A stretch of 64,000 nucleotides of DNA from Mactromeris polynyma (GCA_032209605.1 JASFXZ010000003.1:10294807-10358806); one strand, 5' to 3'. Shown: positions 23,600 through 35,065, numbered from the stretch's first letter. A program made the numbers and translations. The notes: generated from the sequence alone by a model not told the origin.

Positions 23600-25277
23600 T
23601 GTTATATGTTTAATGCAATAAAATGATATTGAAAAATTGAAAACAAATGATTTACGAGAATAAAGGCTAAATTGGAAACTAAATATAAAGTACCTACTAA
23701 ATTAATATGTCTAGCCCATTCATCAATTGAATATATGAATTAAAGCCGTCTGACAGGAATGTCTGCGAAATCCCGACCGAGCTGTATATAGTCAGTTAGG
23801 GTTAGGTCTTTTAGAAAAGTCATGTAATTGGTTACATAATATTATTATATATGTATATGCACCAACTATTTTAGAGATGATTGGGAGAATTGATAAAGGT
23901 CTGTAATAATTTGGGTCACCAAACGATCTTCTTTTTGTGAAGAGGTTCTACTCTTGCGTGTTAGAATCGTCAACACTATCGTAACATATATCATCTCCCA
24001 TATTTTAGGAGATTAATACTAAGGGTTGGGTAACACAGTTTGTGAAGCTTTGATAAGGTCTATAGCCAAATTCAACATCTGGTGCAATGTGACAATGACC
24101 CACGAGGTTGATGGTTGCCATTAGTGATGAACTGATTGAAATACATGCGTCGTAACAAAAACCATTGGATACTTTTCATCACACTGTGTATACTGTATGC
24201 ATGTAGTGAATTTAATCAACTGAAATGCTAAACTTTAGACTACAGTCTGACTGCGGGGCCAAATAATTTCGACTGACGGCAAAACGTCAAAAAATGACAT
24301 GCCCCGCCCCTGTACTTCTATGTACTTCAAATACTCACCAGGGGTATTATTCACAAACACTGAAACTCAGACTGAGACTTTAAATTTGCAAAAACTCATA
24401 TTTACCATCATTTTGTTTTCATATAATCTAAAGGAATCAAATTGCGTCTGGATAATTGGTCTTCCCCTCTAAACACTGTTACATTTTTTAATTAAAATCT
24501 ATATTGTTATATCAACGTTGAAGCAAAAAGAACATTTAGCATTTTAAAGTCTAAGTTTCATACTTATAATGTTTATATAACAGGGTGTTTACATTACTGA
24601 AACTAAGTACATTTATCCAATGGGAATTCTTCTAATGGTTGACAAATGTATTTGTTTCCATATTGCAAAGTTTTATAAACGTTTTCGTAATACTGGAACA
24701 CAATGAACTATATTTCATTGTGTAAGTAGGTCAACCATAAAGCAAACAAAGTGTATTCTTCCGCACCGCATTACCCATCAGAGATTATGTTTCGACTAAG
24801 TGCAACAAACATTGTTTCATCATTTATCTACAAAGTATTTAGTACTGATAATCCTTCCCTTTACATAATATTCTGTCATTTATATCTAAGACGGAATACA
24901 TGCAACTAAAATGCTCTCCCAAAACTTTAAACATACTTAAATTTTTTGAATTATTAAAAGGTACGCAGAGAAAGTCTCTAAGAATATATCATAAAACAAA
25001 ATCACTGGTAAGTGTTCTTAGAAGTAACGAAAGTCGCTAAGGATATATTTATTAAGTTTCAAAATCATTGGTGAAAATAATCAAATATATTTCGTAAATA
25101 TTACATTGACTTAGGTTATAAAACTTCTGCTCGATCCATTGCAAGGAAAAAACGACACATCCTGCGGTATAACTGTTTATGATAATGGTGATGTTCTATA
25201 TTGAAAATCGTGTTGTTTTAGATTGAAAATCGTGTTGTTCTAGATTTACTCGTTCTAAGCCATAAGATAGCATCAGT

Positions 25278-25313
<36 letters not shown>

Positions 25314-25490
25314 CTTCATCAGGAAACCTTTAAGAAAAAACTATATATTCGCAAAAAATATGACATATCGATCTTTCTGTTCATGTTACTACGAGATAAA
25401 TTATTTGTAACCATTGACAACTGTATGAAGATATATTCACGTATTACTAAATACAATTAATACCAAGCTATGCTATTAAATCAGTTTATA
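23600..25490. other. AT-rich stretch with an AT microsatellite at 25,280-25,312
   Basis: No gene recognised. A pure TA dinucleotide run of about 30 bp lies near 25,285. Confidence 0.6.
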
Positions 25491-25499
25491 ATAGTTAAA

Positions 25500-25590
25500 T
25501 ACAGTAAACCCTCAATAATAAGACCACCCTTGGTCCACTTGAAAACTCGTCTTAAAATTGAGGTGGTCTTAATAATGAGGTTTTACTGTA
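25500..25590. mobile_element. Mini-transposon family A, internally deleted copy
   Basis: TACAGTAAACCCTC to GAGGTTTTACTGTA in only about 91 bp. Both termini and subterminal aataataagaccaccc / ggtggtcttaataatgagg are kept, and the central half of the family consensus is gone. Confidence 0.85.
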
Positions 25591-25934
25591 TTAAAGTTTG
25601 TCTATGAAGGAGTTGTACACTGTTTTCAACAGTTCTGCAGTTATGTAGGACGATCAGTTGACCTAACCAGCGCTCCTGTGTTACCACCAACCAGTACTAA
25701 CCTGTCCTTCCGCAAGGAACTAACAATTCCCCCCCCCCCCCGCATCAATCATATGAGGAAGACGAATACTTTTTGATGCATTATCTCCCCTCAAATTATC
25801 AAGAGACCATATACTTCAACCAGTGTTCGAACAGTGTGCGACCTTCACATTGGCCATTGGGTGCTCTAACGACTGAGCAAATCGAGCGGACTGATGTGTA
25901 TAAAGCATAACTTCAAATTGCCCAAAATATACCA

Positions 25935-26345
25935 GAGATAAAATAAGTAACAACAGGGAACGCCACATACGTAAGACAGTGCCTCCCCACGCAGACCTCC
26001 GGGAAAACAACAATCCATGAAACATAAGGCACTTGCGGAGGTTAAAAGGTACATGTACAGGTTAGGAAACAGAGACACGATAAATGGCCTTGCAGACCAC
26101 AATGAATAACAAGGAGAATCAAAGTGGACAGTGAAAGAGGGGGGATTAATGGATGGAAAAGATCACAGGACAAGTCAAGACAGCTGGCAACAATTGGCCG
26201 AAACTGGACAGGAAATAACCTGAACACTATATAAAGTGACAGAATTGCACGTGGGAAAGGGAAACATAAAATACATTCGAAAAACAAACAGAAATAATAA
26301 ACATACAACGAATTACATACTTGGAACTGTCAGTACAAATACTGC
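25935..26345 (+). repeat. ~380-bp dispersed repeat
   Basis: Contains acataagacagtgcctcccc (with one change), agacctccgggaaaacaaca, ttaatggatggaaaagatca, agctggcaacaattggccga and gaacactatataaagtgaca. Its left end is diverged. Confidence 0.8.
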
Positions 26346-26839
26346 GGTTTTAGTAATGAGAAGATATTTCGATAGACATCCATTTCTAAAATACTAAATG
26401 AGCAGTGCCACGGCAACTCCCGTGTTAGTGAACAAAAGGCCATTTTGAGGTTTTTACATGTTTCTAGCAAATAACCAAAGGTATTAAAATCGGACGTCTA
26501 CTTCTCTTTTTAAAAGCGATTCCAACATTTAGAACAAGGGGCAAAAGTAAGGTACAAAATGATGACGTCACGTCAGAACGTACATAATTATTTATGAAAT
26601 ATATTCTGCTCTTCAAATGAAAAGAACAAATAATGCAATACAGATAAATATTTCCTCGTTCGTTCAATTCTATAAATCACAATTAAGCCTCAAAAACATC
26701 TCCAGACAAGCGCTTAGTTTGTGACGTCAAAACATTGGTTGGGAAATACTCGACGTCATCATATACGTCACTTATACATGTTTTGTCATGGCAGCGTTCA
26801 AATAATACGTTCTAGCCTTTAAAAAAGTTGTATGCTTAT

Positions 26840-27185
26840 TTTGTGTTCATTTGTTTACCTAAACAAACAAACAAATATATTTCCTATAGTTAAAACATCA
26901 ACAAAAATGTATTAAATTAACAAAGAATGAACTCATACTGTTTTGATCCGTTTTTGTTGAAAAAAGTAATTTATGAAGAAAGATGTTTGTGCATCATATT
27001 TTTTACAATTTACAGTTTTGTCTGTTTAATAGTAATATCGTAAAAAAGATAGTTTCAATCGGTAATGCATTGCAATGTTTCTTATTAGAGATATTTTAGC
27101 CAATATAACAACAATACTGGATGAAGCAAATTCAAACATTTTATGTTTAGATGGCCCAGATACATCTTCAAAATACAAAATAGTC
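26840..27185 (+). repeat. ~340-bp dispersed repeat G, copy 2
   Basis: Plus-strand copy of the repeat at 10.8 kb (minus) and 32 kb (minus). The 60-codon frame at 27,075 is one part of this repeat. Upstream of it, gaagaaagatgtttgtgcat still matches the copy-1 frame but is interrupted by stops. Confidence 0.65.
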
Positions 27186-27689
27186 CTTATCATCAGATGT
27201 TTACTGTCTAGTTTGTCTATACAAAAAACTACACAAACCTGTAGAAACGAAAATTAATGCGTTTTCACATTACATTCTATTCCACTACGTCTTTATTCCA
27301 TGACGAGTTCTGAGAGTGCATGTGACACTCATAACTTGTTGTCACAACTTTTGGAGCACCGACAATAACATAACGCTTTTAACATCCGTTAACTTATAGA
27401 AATTCCTGTTCAGAATCAGCACGAACATGTGGTATGGTAAAATTAATCAAGCTGATATCTGCTAAAATGTCACAGGTTTTTATATTAAATACTGGTCTTA
27501 TGCTAGGATCAAGCGGCTTGGAATTAGCGAAACCAGCAAGGTCTCCGCTTGGTGTCAGTTCTGTTTGTATGGGTTTTTTATATTAATAGTCTTATTGACA
27601 TTTACTGCTCACAAACTTTGCTAAACTAATCTATTTGTGTGAACTTTTTCATTTATGTTTATTGAGAATTTAACATGGTACCATATAAA

Positions 27690-27720
27690 TACAGTGAAAT
27701 CTCAATAATAAGGCCCATAC
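27690..27720 (+). repeat. Family A end fragment
   Basis: tacagtgaaatctcaataat followed by aaggccc matches the left end of family A; no right end is found. Confidence 0.5.
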
Positions 27721-27893
27721 AACTACCATTGTGTTATTAATACAGTTGATCTTGGTTTTTAGAAGATCTGATTATACAGTTTGAATATTGAAGACAAATT
27801 AAATACTTGACCCATATATAAGGACAAAGAACATACGGGTTAAAGAATAAAACTACAAGGGCACATTATATTTCTTTATTTTTCTTTATTTTG

Positions 27894-29793
27894 CTATATA
27901 CCTATATTAGGACATGGAAAAGGCGAGTTTAATTCATGGTGTGAGGACAGTAATATGTTATGTGATGAACACTTTGGGTTCAGAAACCAAAAAAGTGCAT
28001 CTGATTGCGTTTTTATCCTACACATTATTGTTAATCAGGTAATTTCAAGCAATAAATCATTATATTGTGCATTTATAGACTATGAAAAGGCATTTGACAC
28101 GATAGTTAGAGATTCTTTATGGTATAAGTTAACGGAATACGGTGTGAGTTCTAAAATGGTAACTATGTTAAAATATATATATAACAAAGTGTTAAAGTAC
28201 ATAAATCTCTGTCAGATTTCTTTGATATATCTCTTGGCGTAAAACAAGGGGAACCTTTGTCGCAAATGCTTTTCTATTATGTATGCATGATATTACAAGA
28301 AATAGTGATTTTACCTCACTTACTGAGTATGATATAAACCAACTTTGTATACACATGCTGTTATTTGCAGATGATATGGCGATTTTTACTACTGATGAGA
28401 AAAGCCTACAATCCCAGCTAGATAATTCATACGCATATTAAATAAAATGGGGCCTTATGATAAACATAAATAAAACTAAGATCTGTATTTTTAGCAAAAG
28501 AAAGAAAGCTATGTATCCAGTCTGGCTCATAAACAATGAACCTATTGAAATTGTTGATTCTTTTGACTATCTTGGTATCAAGTTCAACTATAATGGTTCT
28601 ATGAAAGAGGCAATTAACACACTAGCTGATCAAGCATTAAGAGCAACACACGGTCTATACTCTATTTATTCTAGACTTAAATTTGATATTAGTACGAAAT
28701 TATATCTATTTGAACGTATGGTTGAACCTATTCTTTTATATTGTTCTGTAGTTCTCGGCATGTATAATACCGACATTCTGGATAGAATACAAATTCAATA
28801 CTATAAAAAGATTTTAGGCGTAAAATTATCTACCCAAATATAGCAGTTTTAGGGGAACTAGGAAAATATCCAATATCAGTTGTTAGAAAGGAAAGAAGTT
28901 TAAATTTATGGTGTAAAAAAAGAAACAGTCCCGGAACTTAATTATATAACATTTGGCTCAAACAACAAGAAATGTAAATTTGTCCAAACACTCTTGGTGT
29001 TCGGAAGTAAATTCATACACTGATACAATTGGATTTTCCTATCTAAAACAACATTTTGTATTGAATTATAATTACCAGGCTATGTTTAAAAACAGAATCA
29101 GAGACCAGTTCCAGCAGGAATGGAGAACTAAACTAGGACAAATGTTAAAAATGCAACAATACTTGGGTTTTAAAAATACTTTGAAATTTGAAAAATATCT
29201 AGACAAAATCCAAAATGATTTTCTGAGGAAGCTATATACAAGATTCAGATTATCAGCACACTGTCTAGCCATTGAAACTGGTCGGTACAATAATAATGAC
29301 AGAACAAATAGATTATGTACACATTGTAATAAAAACCTTGTGGAAAATCAATACCACTTCCTCATGACATGTGAAAAAATATTATGATTTAAGACAACAA
29401 TACATGCCTTATATAAGATGGCCTTCAATATCTATGTTTAATAATTTAATGATCCGGAAAACAAAAAAACTTTATATCAGATATATGTTTTTTTTAAACA
29501 TTCTTTTAACATTAGAACCGTATAAAAGTCAATACTGATTGATGTAATGCCTATTATGTCTTCATCGTACATATATATATATATATTGCTCTCCCCCATA
29601 TCGTTGATACCTGTTTATATACATACATTATATGTATATACATGTAAATACCTTCATACATGTATTGTGTCATGTTCACGATTGATAATGTTGTGATTAT
29701 TTTGTTGTATATATGTTCCTGCTTTTCGTTGCCAAGGGCAAATATGTTTGCCGATTATGCAATAAAGTTTGTTTGTTGTTTGTTTTAATAATT
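27894..29793 (+). mobile_element. 5'-truncated non-LTR retrotransposon (LINE)
   Basis: Contains the C-terminal part of a LINE reverse transcriptase ORF in broken frames, a 3' UTR ending cgttgccaagggcaaatatg, AATAAA at 29,761, and a TTTG-rich tail. Flanking DNA is similar on both sides: aaactacaagggca plus T-rich sequence at about 27,850-27,893, and aaactaccagggca plus T-rich sequence at about 29,794-29,838. This looks like an old target-site duplication of about 45 bp. The endonuclease and N-terminal parts are absent, as usual for truncated LINE insertions. Confidence 0.85.
27930..29390 (+). pseudogene. LINE reverse transcriptase, C-terminal part, frameshifted
   Basis: RNA-dependent DNA polymerase of a non-LTR retrotransposon, which copies element RNA at the target site. 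In order: FGFRNQKSASDC (near 27,970), the catalytic-aspartate motif AFIDYEKAFDT (28,066-28,098), ISLGVKQGEPLS (28,227-28,262) in a shifted frame, and the second catalytic motif LFADDMA (28,361-28,381) in another frame. Then come KTKICIFSKRKKA and VDSFDYLGIKFNYNG (28,457-28,843), GELGKYPISVVRKERSLNLW after a stop at 28,842, and a terminal CTHCNKN...H...C zinc-knuckle-like motif (about 29,320-29,375). At least two frameshifts and several stops show it is dead. The clade is uncertain. Confidence 0.85.
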
Positions 29794-29874
29794 AAACTAC
29801 CAGGGCAATTTATTTTTCTTATTTTTCACTTTATTTTTGTTTATAAATATTTATAAAAAGGTACATTATCCTGC

Positions 29875-30445
29875 GAAGTACGTGAGGCAAATGAAGAGTA
29901 GTCAGCAAAGGGAGATAAATCAATATTATCATCACTCACAAATCATTCGGAACACCTCGGCCATTCAACTACGGAACAACACGAGGTGTTCTGAATGACT
30001 CACGGCGTGAGGCAAATGAAGAGTAGTCAGCAAAGGAAGATAAATCAATATTATCATCACTCACAAATCATTCGGAACACCTCGGCCATTCAACTACGGA
30101 ACAACACGAGGTTTTCTGAATGACTCACGGACGTGAGGCAAATGAAGAGTAGTCAGCAAAGGGAGGTAAATCAATATTATCATCACTCACAAATCATTCG
30201 GAACACCTCGGCCATTCAACTACGGAACAACACGATGTGTTCTGAATGACTCACGGACGTGAGGCAAATGAAGAGTAGTCGGCAAAGGGAGATAAATCAA
30301 TATTATCATCACTCACAAATCATTCGGAACACCTCGGCCATTCAACTACGGAACAACACGAGGTGTTCTGAATGACTCACGGACGTGAGGCAAATGAAGA
30401 GTAGTCAGCAAAGGGAGGTAATTCAATATTATCATCACTCACGGT
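29875..30445. repeat. 126-bp tandem repeat with internal hairpin, about 4.5 units
   Basis: Units start with gtgaggcaaatgaagagtag at 29,882, 30,007, 30,133, 30,259 and 30,385; the first period is 125 and the rest 126. Each complete unit contains attcggaacacctcg and, 24 bp later, cgaggtgttctgaat. This is a 15-bp inverted repeat with one mismatch that is G-T tolerant. Units are nearly identical, so the array is young or homogenised. It begins about 40 bp beyond the LINE's downstream flank repeat. Confidence 0.93.
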
Positions 30446-30449
30446 AATA

Positions 30450-31330
30450 TTTCATTTTGATTACAGTTCCTAGCTGATTGTTAAATTCTAACGATATATA
30501 ATTATTTTGAGTGGATTTTTTCGTTCAGAGCATTAAATCAAAACATGGTTAATGGAAAATGACATTAATTGATGACGTCATATTTCCGATAACGAGGCTT
30601 TCCTCATTTTGGATCAAAACGTGATAGCGAAGCAAGTAATTTAATAGATATTACTACATTTATTAAAAACGTCTGGTATGAACAATCTGTCTTTTGTAAC
30701 TTTTTTTCTCAAATGATATTATATTTAAGTACACAGATGATATCACATTGGATCATTAAATCCAAACTAGCCGTGGAAATATAAATCTAGCAGTAGCAGA
30801 AATAGCTGACAAATCGATATAATATCATAAGGTTCGCATTGTTAATCAGATACACATGTATGTCATAAGCTATATATTTATGCATAATCTCATGTGGTGT
30901 TGGTTTTTCAGGTATTATTTTTATTTTCTATATATCTATAGGTCTATTATCAGTGTTTGTGTTCAATAATGTTGTAGACATGCATAGATCATAGAGGATC
31001 ACTTGAAAGACTGGGCTTACCCAATTGTGTTACCTCTTTAAGTCTTTATAATTAATTAACTGTAAGGATTTTGGACAACAAGTCCAATTCTCAAAGCATA
31101 GTTCTTCTTAACAAGCAACTTTAAAGCAAATTGTAGTGATATTTTGATTGACGAATTATATGTAATTATAAGCGATTATCTTGGAAACAGTTGCTTAGGA
31201 ATTGTATAATTGTTAAGCAGTTGATACTGTCTTTCATTATCATTTGTTAGAACATTTATGTAGTGTAAATTTCAGTTGTAATAGGAATAATTGGCTTACT
31301 TTAATTAAGATTCGCAACTCTATTCAAACA
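30450..31330. other. AT-rich unannotated stretch
   Basis: No recognisable gene or repeat. Confidence 0.5.
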
Positions 31331-31333
31331 GAA

Positions 31334-31511
31334 GGGGTACAGTGGTCGAGGGGTACAGTGGTCGAGGGGTACAGTGGTCGAGGGGTACAGTGGTCGAGGG
31401 GTACAGTGGTCGAGGGGTACAGTGGTCGAGGGGTACAGTGGTCGAGGGGTACAGTGGTCGAGGGGTACAGTGGTCGAGGGGTACAGTGGTCGAGGGGTAC
31501 AGTGGTCGAGG
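31334..31511. repeat. 16-bp minisatellite, about 11 units
   Basis: Perfect or near-perfect repeats of ggggtacagtggtcga. With a 16-bp period, all three frames are read in turn every 48 bp, which creates long meaningless open frames on both strands. The last unit merges into the tRNA-like head of a SINE (31,500-31,640). Confidence 0.95.
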
Positions 31512-31640
31512 CGTAAAGCGGCTCACTCATGATATGATGGTCATGAGTTCGAATACCACTTCAAGGGAGATAATCCGAGACTTTCACAATCCTTGAAATA
31601 AGCGCGAGCCCTGGTTAGTAACATAGAAAAAAGTCATCGA
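31500..31640 (+). mobile_element. tRNA-derived SINE, plus strand, joined to the 16-bp array
   Basis: A-box-like gtggtcgaggcgtaaagcgg, B-box gagttcgaatacc, then 51 bp to ccttgaaataagcgcgagcc and ctggttagtaac. This is the same arrangement as the minus-strand element at 18.3 kb. The tRNA acceptor arm is not recognisable because it has been replaced by the tandem array. Confidence 0.6.
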
Positions 31641-31992
31641 CAGTGCCAATTGCAAACTTACAAAGGCTTTGTTGTAATAAAGAATGGTTTAAACTAAACT
31701 AATCAGGATTCAAAATTAAAAAATAGCCAGGATCTGGTTCATGTCTGAAGTATTACCAATCTCCGTAATAAACGATCTAAATTAACGTAGAATTGATATG
31801 AAACCTAATCTCGTTTTAAAAATAATAATGAGTATAAAACTGATTTGTTTTAGAGTAACATACACCACAATCAGCCTGCTGCACGGTATCATCTGTAATG
31901 ATCTGGAAAATACAATATTACTGTAAAGAGCGGTAATAATGTCCTGCACATTTTTCTTGCCAAATGTTGTTGGTTTTGTTGTAGTCGATATT

Positions 31993-32320
31993 TAAAGATG
32001 CATCTGGCTCATCTGAACCTTAACATTTTTAATGGACTTCATCCAAATGTGTTGTTACTTAGTCTAAAACATCATTAATTAGAACCTAGAACCATTGCCA
32101 CGTATAATCGTTTAAAACAATCTTGTTTAATCACATTACTAACAGACAAAACTTGAAAAAAACACCCGCTTGTTAAAAAAATGGAAGTTTTTTTAATTTT
32201 ATGATAATACAAATGTCTTATTTGGGCAAATACAGAGAAATGCATTATAAATATTTTCTGTGATAATGCATATTTCTTAAAGTTTTAACTAGATAAAGTA
32301 TATTTTTCTTAAATAAAGTG
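31993..32320 (-). repeat. ~340-bp dispersed repeat G, copy 3 (diverged)
   Basis: tctggctcatctgaac, ttgttacttagtctaaaaca and tcacattactaacagacaaa correspond to blocks of the 10.8-kb copy. More diverged than the other two; no open frame is kept. Confidence 0.55.
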
Positions 32321-32545
32321 AGATGAAAGAATTGCTTAAATTTTGTTTGATAATATAACATATCCAAGCTGTTCAAAGTTACAAATGGTTACATCGTAGA
32401 TTCCGTATTTAATAAATTATCGCTCTTTCTAATAATTATAAGTAAATATTAAATTATATACGCTATTCAATTTGTTTTATTTTATTCAAGATAGCCAACA
32501 CAGATTTGCTTTTGAAATTTCCAAACAATCGTTTTAATATAAGAT

Positions 32546-32680
32546 CAGAATACTGAAACATTTGAGGAAAGCGTGCGTGGCGTGTGAAGATATGGAAGGC
32601 CGGTGATGACTTCAGAATACTGAAACATTTGAGGAAAGCATGCGTGGCGTGTGAAGATATGGAAGGCCGGTGATGACTTC
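32546..32680. repeat. 67-bp tandem duplication
   Basis: Two units starting cagaatactgaaacatttga at 32,546 and 32,613, each ending ccggtgatgacttc. They differ by about one base (gcgtgcgtgg/gcatgcgtgg), so this is a recent event. Confidence 0.93.
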
Positions 32681-32704
32681 TATGTAATATTTATGTATCT
32701 TTTC

Positions 32705-32840
32705 TTATCTCAAACAAAACGTGGAACTATCAAATTATGAACTCCATGATTGAACGATTTGGTCCAATCTTGTCAAATCGTGGTATGTGGAGTTCATGAT
32801 ATCACGATTCAAGATTTCACGTTTTCATGAGATAAAAATA
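32705..32840. repeat. Imperfect fold-back element, about 135 bp
   Basis: Left arm (ttatctcaaacaaaacgtgg ... tatgaactccatgat ... aacgatttg) and right arm (caaatcgt ... atgtggagttcatgat ... cacgttttcatgagataa) are inverted over most of the length with small indels. It resembles a hairpin-type MITE. No clear target-site duplication. Confidence 0.65.
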
Positions 32841-32967
32841 TTAATAAAGAAGCCACCATCTGTGTTTCCCGTGAAGATGAATCCACAGGGAGTCAGAATA
32901 CATGGGAAATACGATATATGTTTTGTGTCTTACGTCCCTTTTGTCTTGGTTATTACTTTTATGTATG

Positions 32968-33148
32968 TACAGTAAAACCTTAATAATAAGACCCCCATTT
33001 GGACCCTCAAAACTGGTCTTGTTATTGAGGTGGTCTTAATATCGAGGTTGAATACAGAGCAAAACAGTGACAATGGACTTGAAAATTGTGTTCTTAATTT
33101 TGAAGTGGTCTTATTATTGAGATGGTCTTTAAGCGAGGTTTGACTGTA
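32968..33148. mobile_element. Mini-transposon family A, near full length
   Basis: TACAGTAAAACCTTAATAAT at left, aagcgaggtttgactgta at right, with interior blocks ggtcttaatatcgaggttga and acaatggacttgaaaattgt. About 181 bp, close to the apparent full length of the family. Confidence 0.85.
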
Positions 33149-33149
33149 T

Positions 33150-33700
33150 ATATGTTCATGTCTCTGCATGGTTTTGTGATGGTTGTGTACTTCGTACGTG
33201 ATATTTCATGCTCCATTGTTTATTCGCTATTTGCAGAAAAATGCTATGAAACACATTTTGCATGCAATTAATTAATTTTTTATGAAAATAATGTGCATTA
33301 CTTAACGAAAGTAATTTGACTCAGACACCTTAAGCCCGTATTAAGATAAAGATTAAAATAGTTTCTATTTTGTTCAGCAATAAAAATAGCAATTGTTTTT
33401 GTAACATCGAGTTTTTGTTTTAAAATACGTGTTAGTTGCTATAAACGATATGCACAAGCAACTTTGTACCTTCTGGTCAAAATTTAGCATTTTAAGGCAT
33501 TCATATCAACATAATATTCATTACGATATAATTATAAAGTGTTTGGTATTACATGTATATAACAATAAATGATTTTATAAATTACTGAATGACGTTCGTT
33601 GTATCGCGAATTAGTAGACCATTGCTTTCGCCATGCACTTTACTAACTTCAACTCTTTTAATCACACAGCGTTACTGACTGTGATGGCCAAAACAATACA
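33150..33700. other. AT-rich unannotated stretch
   Basis: No recognisable feature. Confidence 0.5.
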
Positions 33701-33709
33701 ACTTCAAAA

Positions 33710-33889
33710 TACAGTCGGACCTCGTTCATTCCAATTCATCGGGTCCTAAATTTTATTTCGAATAATACATAGTTTCGAATAGCCCATTTCAATTCGACGT
33801 ATCTTAGAAGATACAAAGGGTCTGATATTTATTTCAAATGATACCAAGTATTGCGATAGAAGGCTGTCGAATAAACGAAGTTCGGCTAC
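33710..33889. mobile_element. Mini-transposon family B copy
   Basis: tacagtcggacctcgttcat at left, ataaacgaagttcggct at right. Internal ttcgaatagcccatttcaat and aattcgacgtatctt match the family. The right end is slightly eroded. Confidence 0.8.
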
Positions 33890-34278
33890 TTTCAAACGTA
33901 TTTCACCCCAGCAAATACAATTAATCTGTTAGCTGCACCTTCGTGATACAAATCATATATTCGACCCGATACAAGTTTTAAAATCAATATAATGAGATAG
34001 TTCATGTATATTCAATCATCTTTATTTCTTGACAGACAAATTGCAGATTTATGTAGTTATTCCTCTCTTGATACATTTACATACAAAATATATTGCATTT
34101 TTGTCATATTTACAACATCATAAAACGAATGAAATTTATAAAACAATTACGCTGTTTCACAGTCATGTAAATACGCAACAATGCTATAAAAGCTGATTGT
34201 TGTACGTAAAACGTACTTTTATTGCAGGTCATTATATCCACATCGCGAGAATACTCTACCAGAGGAATACGATTACTG

Positions 34279-34315
34279 ACGATGATGATGATGATTGTGA
34301 TGATGATTATGATGG

Positions 34316-34346
<31 letters not shown>

Positions 34347-34835
34347 GATGATGACGATGATGATTGTGATGATGATTTTGATGGTGATGATAGTGATAAT
34401 GGTGATGATAGTGGTGATAATGGCGATGATGGTGATGATAGTGATGATAATGATGATTGTGATGATGATGGTGGTGATGATGGCGATGATGATGATGACG
34501 ATGATGATTGTGATGATGATGATGATGGTGATGGCGATGATGATGATGACGATGATGATGATAGTGATAATGGTGATGATGATATTGATGGTGATGATAG
34601 TGATAATGGTGATGATAGTGATGATAATGTTGATTGTGATGATGATGATGATGGCGATGATGATGATGACGATGATGATTGTGATGATGATATTGATGGT
34701 GATGATGGTGATAATGGCGATGATGGTGATGATAGTGATGATAATGATGATTGTGATTATGATGGTGGTGATGATGATGATGATGATGATGATGATGGTG
34801 ATAATTATGATGATGATGATAGTGACCGAAAGAGC
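34279..34835. repeat. GAT/GATGATGGT-rich microsatellite, about 555 bp
   Basis: An imperfect trinucleotide array based on GAT with periodic GGT, AGT, TGT and GGC variants. Longer blocks (for example gatgatagtgataatggtga) recur, so there is higher-order structure. Three frames are open through it, giving poly-Asp, poly-Met and poly-His translations. Several frames being open simultaneously argues that none is selected. Confidence 0.95.
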
Positions 34836-34925
34836 TGAGGCGCCATGATAGGGAATCGTCTAACGCCAAAAGATCCACTGGATACGTCATTAAACAAATT
34901 TGAGTACAGCGAACAATAACATTTG

Positions 34926-35065
34926 TACGGTGGGACAGTGGTGACATGTGTATGTTTTTATTTATCTCGTGCGCACGACATACTAAGTCGTGCGCACGAG
35001 ATACTAAGTCATGCGCACGAGATAAATAAAAGCATACACAATCATGTCACCTCTGTGCCACCGTA
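34926..35065. mobile_element. Palindromic mini-transposon with 55-bp arms and tgcgcac repeats
   Basis: Outer ends TACGGTGGGACAGTGGTGA and TCACCTCTGTGCCACCGTA are inverted. Inward are tgtatgtttttatttatctc and its complement, and the centre holds three copies of the palindrome-like ctcgtgcgcacgac/gag separated by atactaagt. TA at both ends suggests a TA target. It can fold almost completely. Confidence 0.85.

Noticed and set aside
29875..30445. CRISPR-like array because of regular repeats
   Set aside because: The 126-bp units are tandem with no variable spacers, in a eukaryotic genome. No associated genes.
31244..31596. Several overlapping open frames on both strands with 16-residue repeats
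   Set aside because: Produced by the 16-bp tandem array; four frames overlap in the same DNA.
34197..34947. Long open frames encoding poly-Asp, poly-Met and poly-His, superficially like acidic shell-matrix proteins
   Set aside because: All three arise from the same GAT-type microsatellite in different frames or strands. There is no signal peptide or flanking coding sequence, so they are by-products of the repeat.
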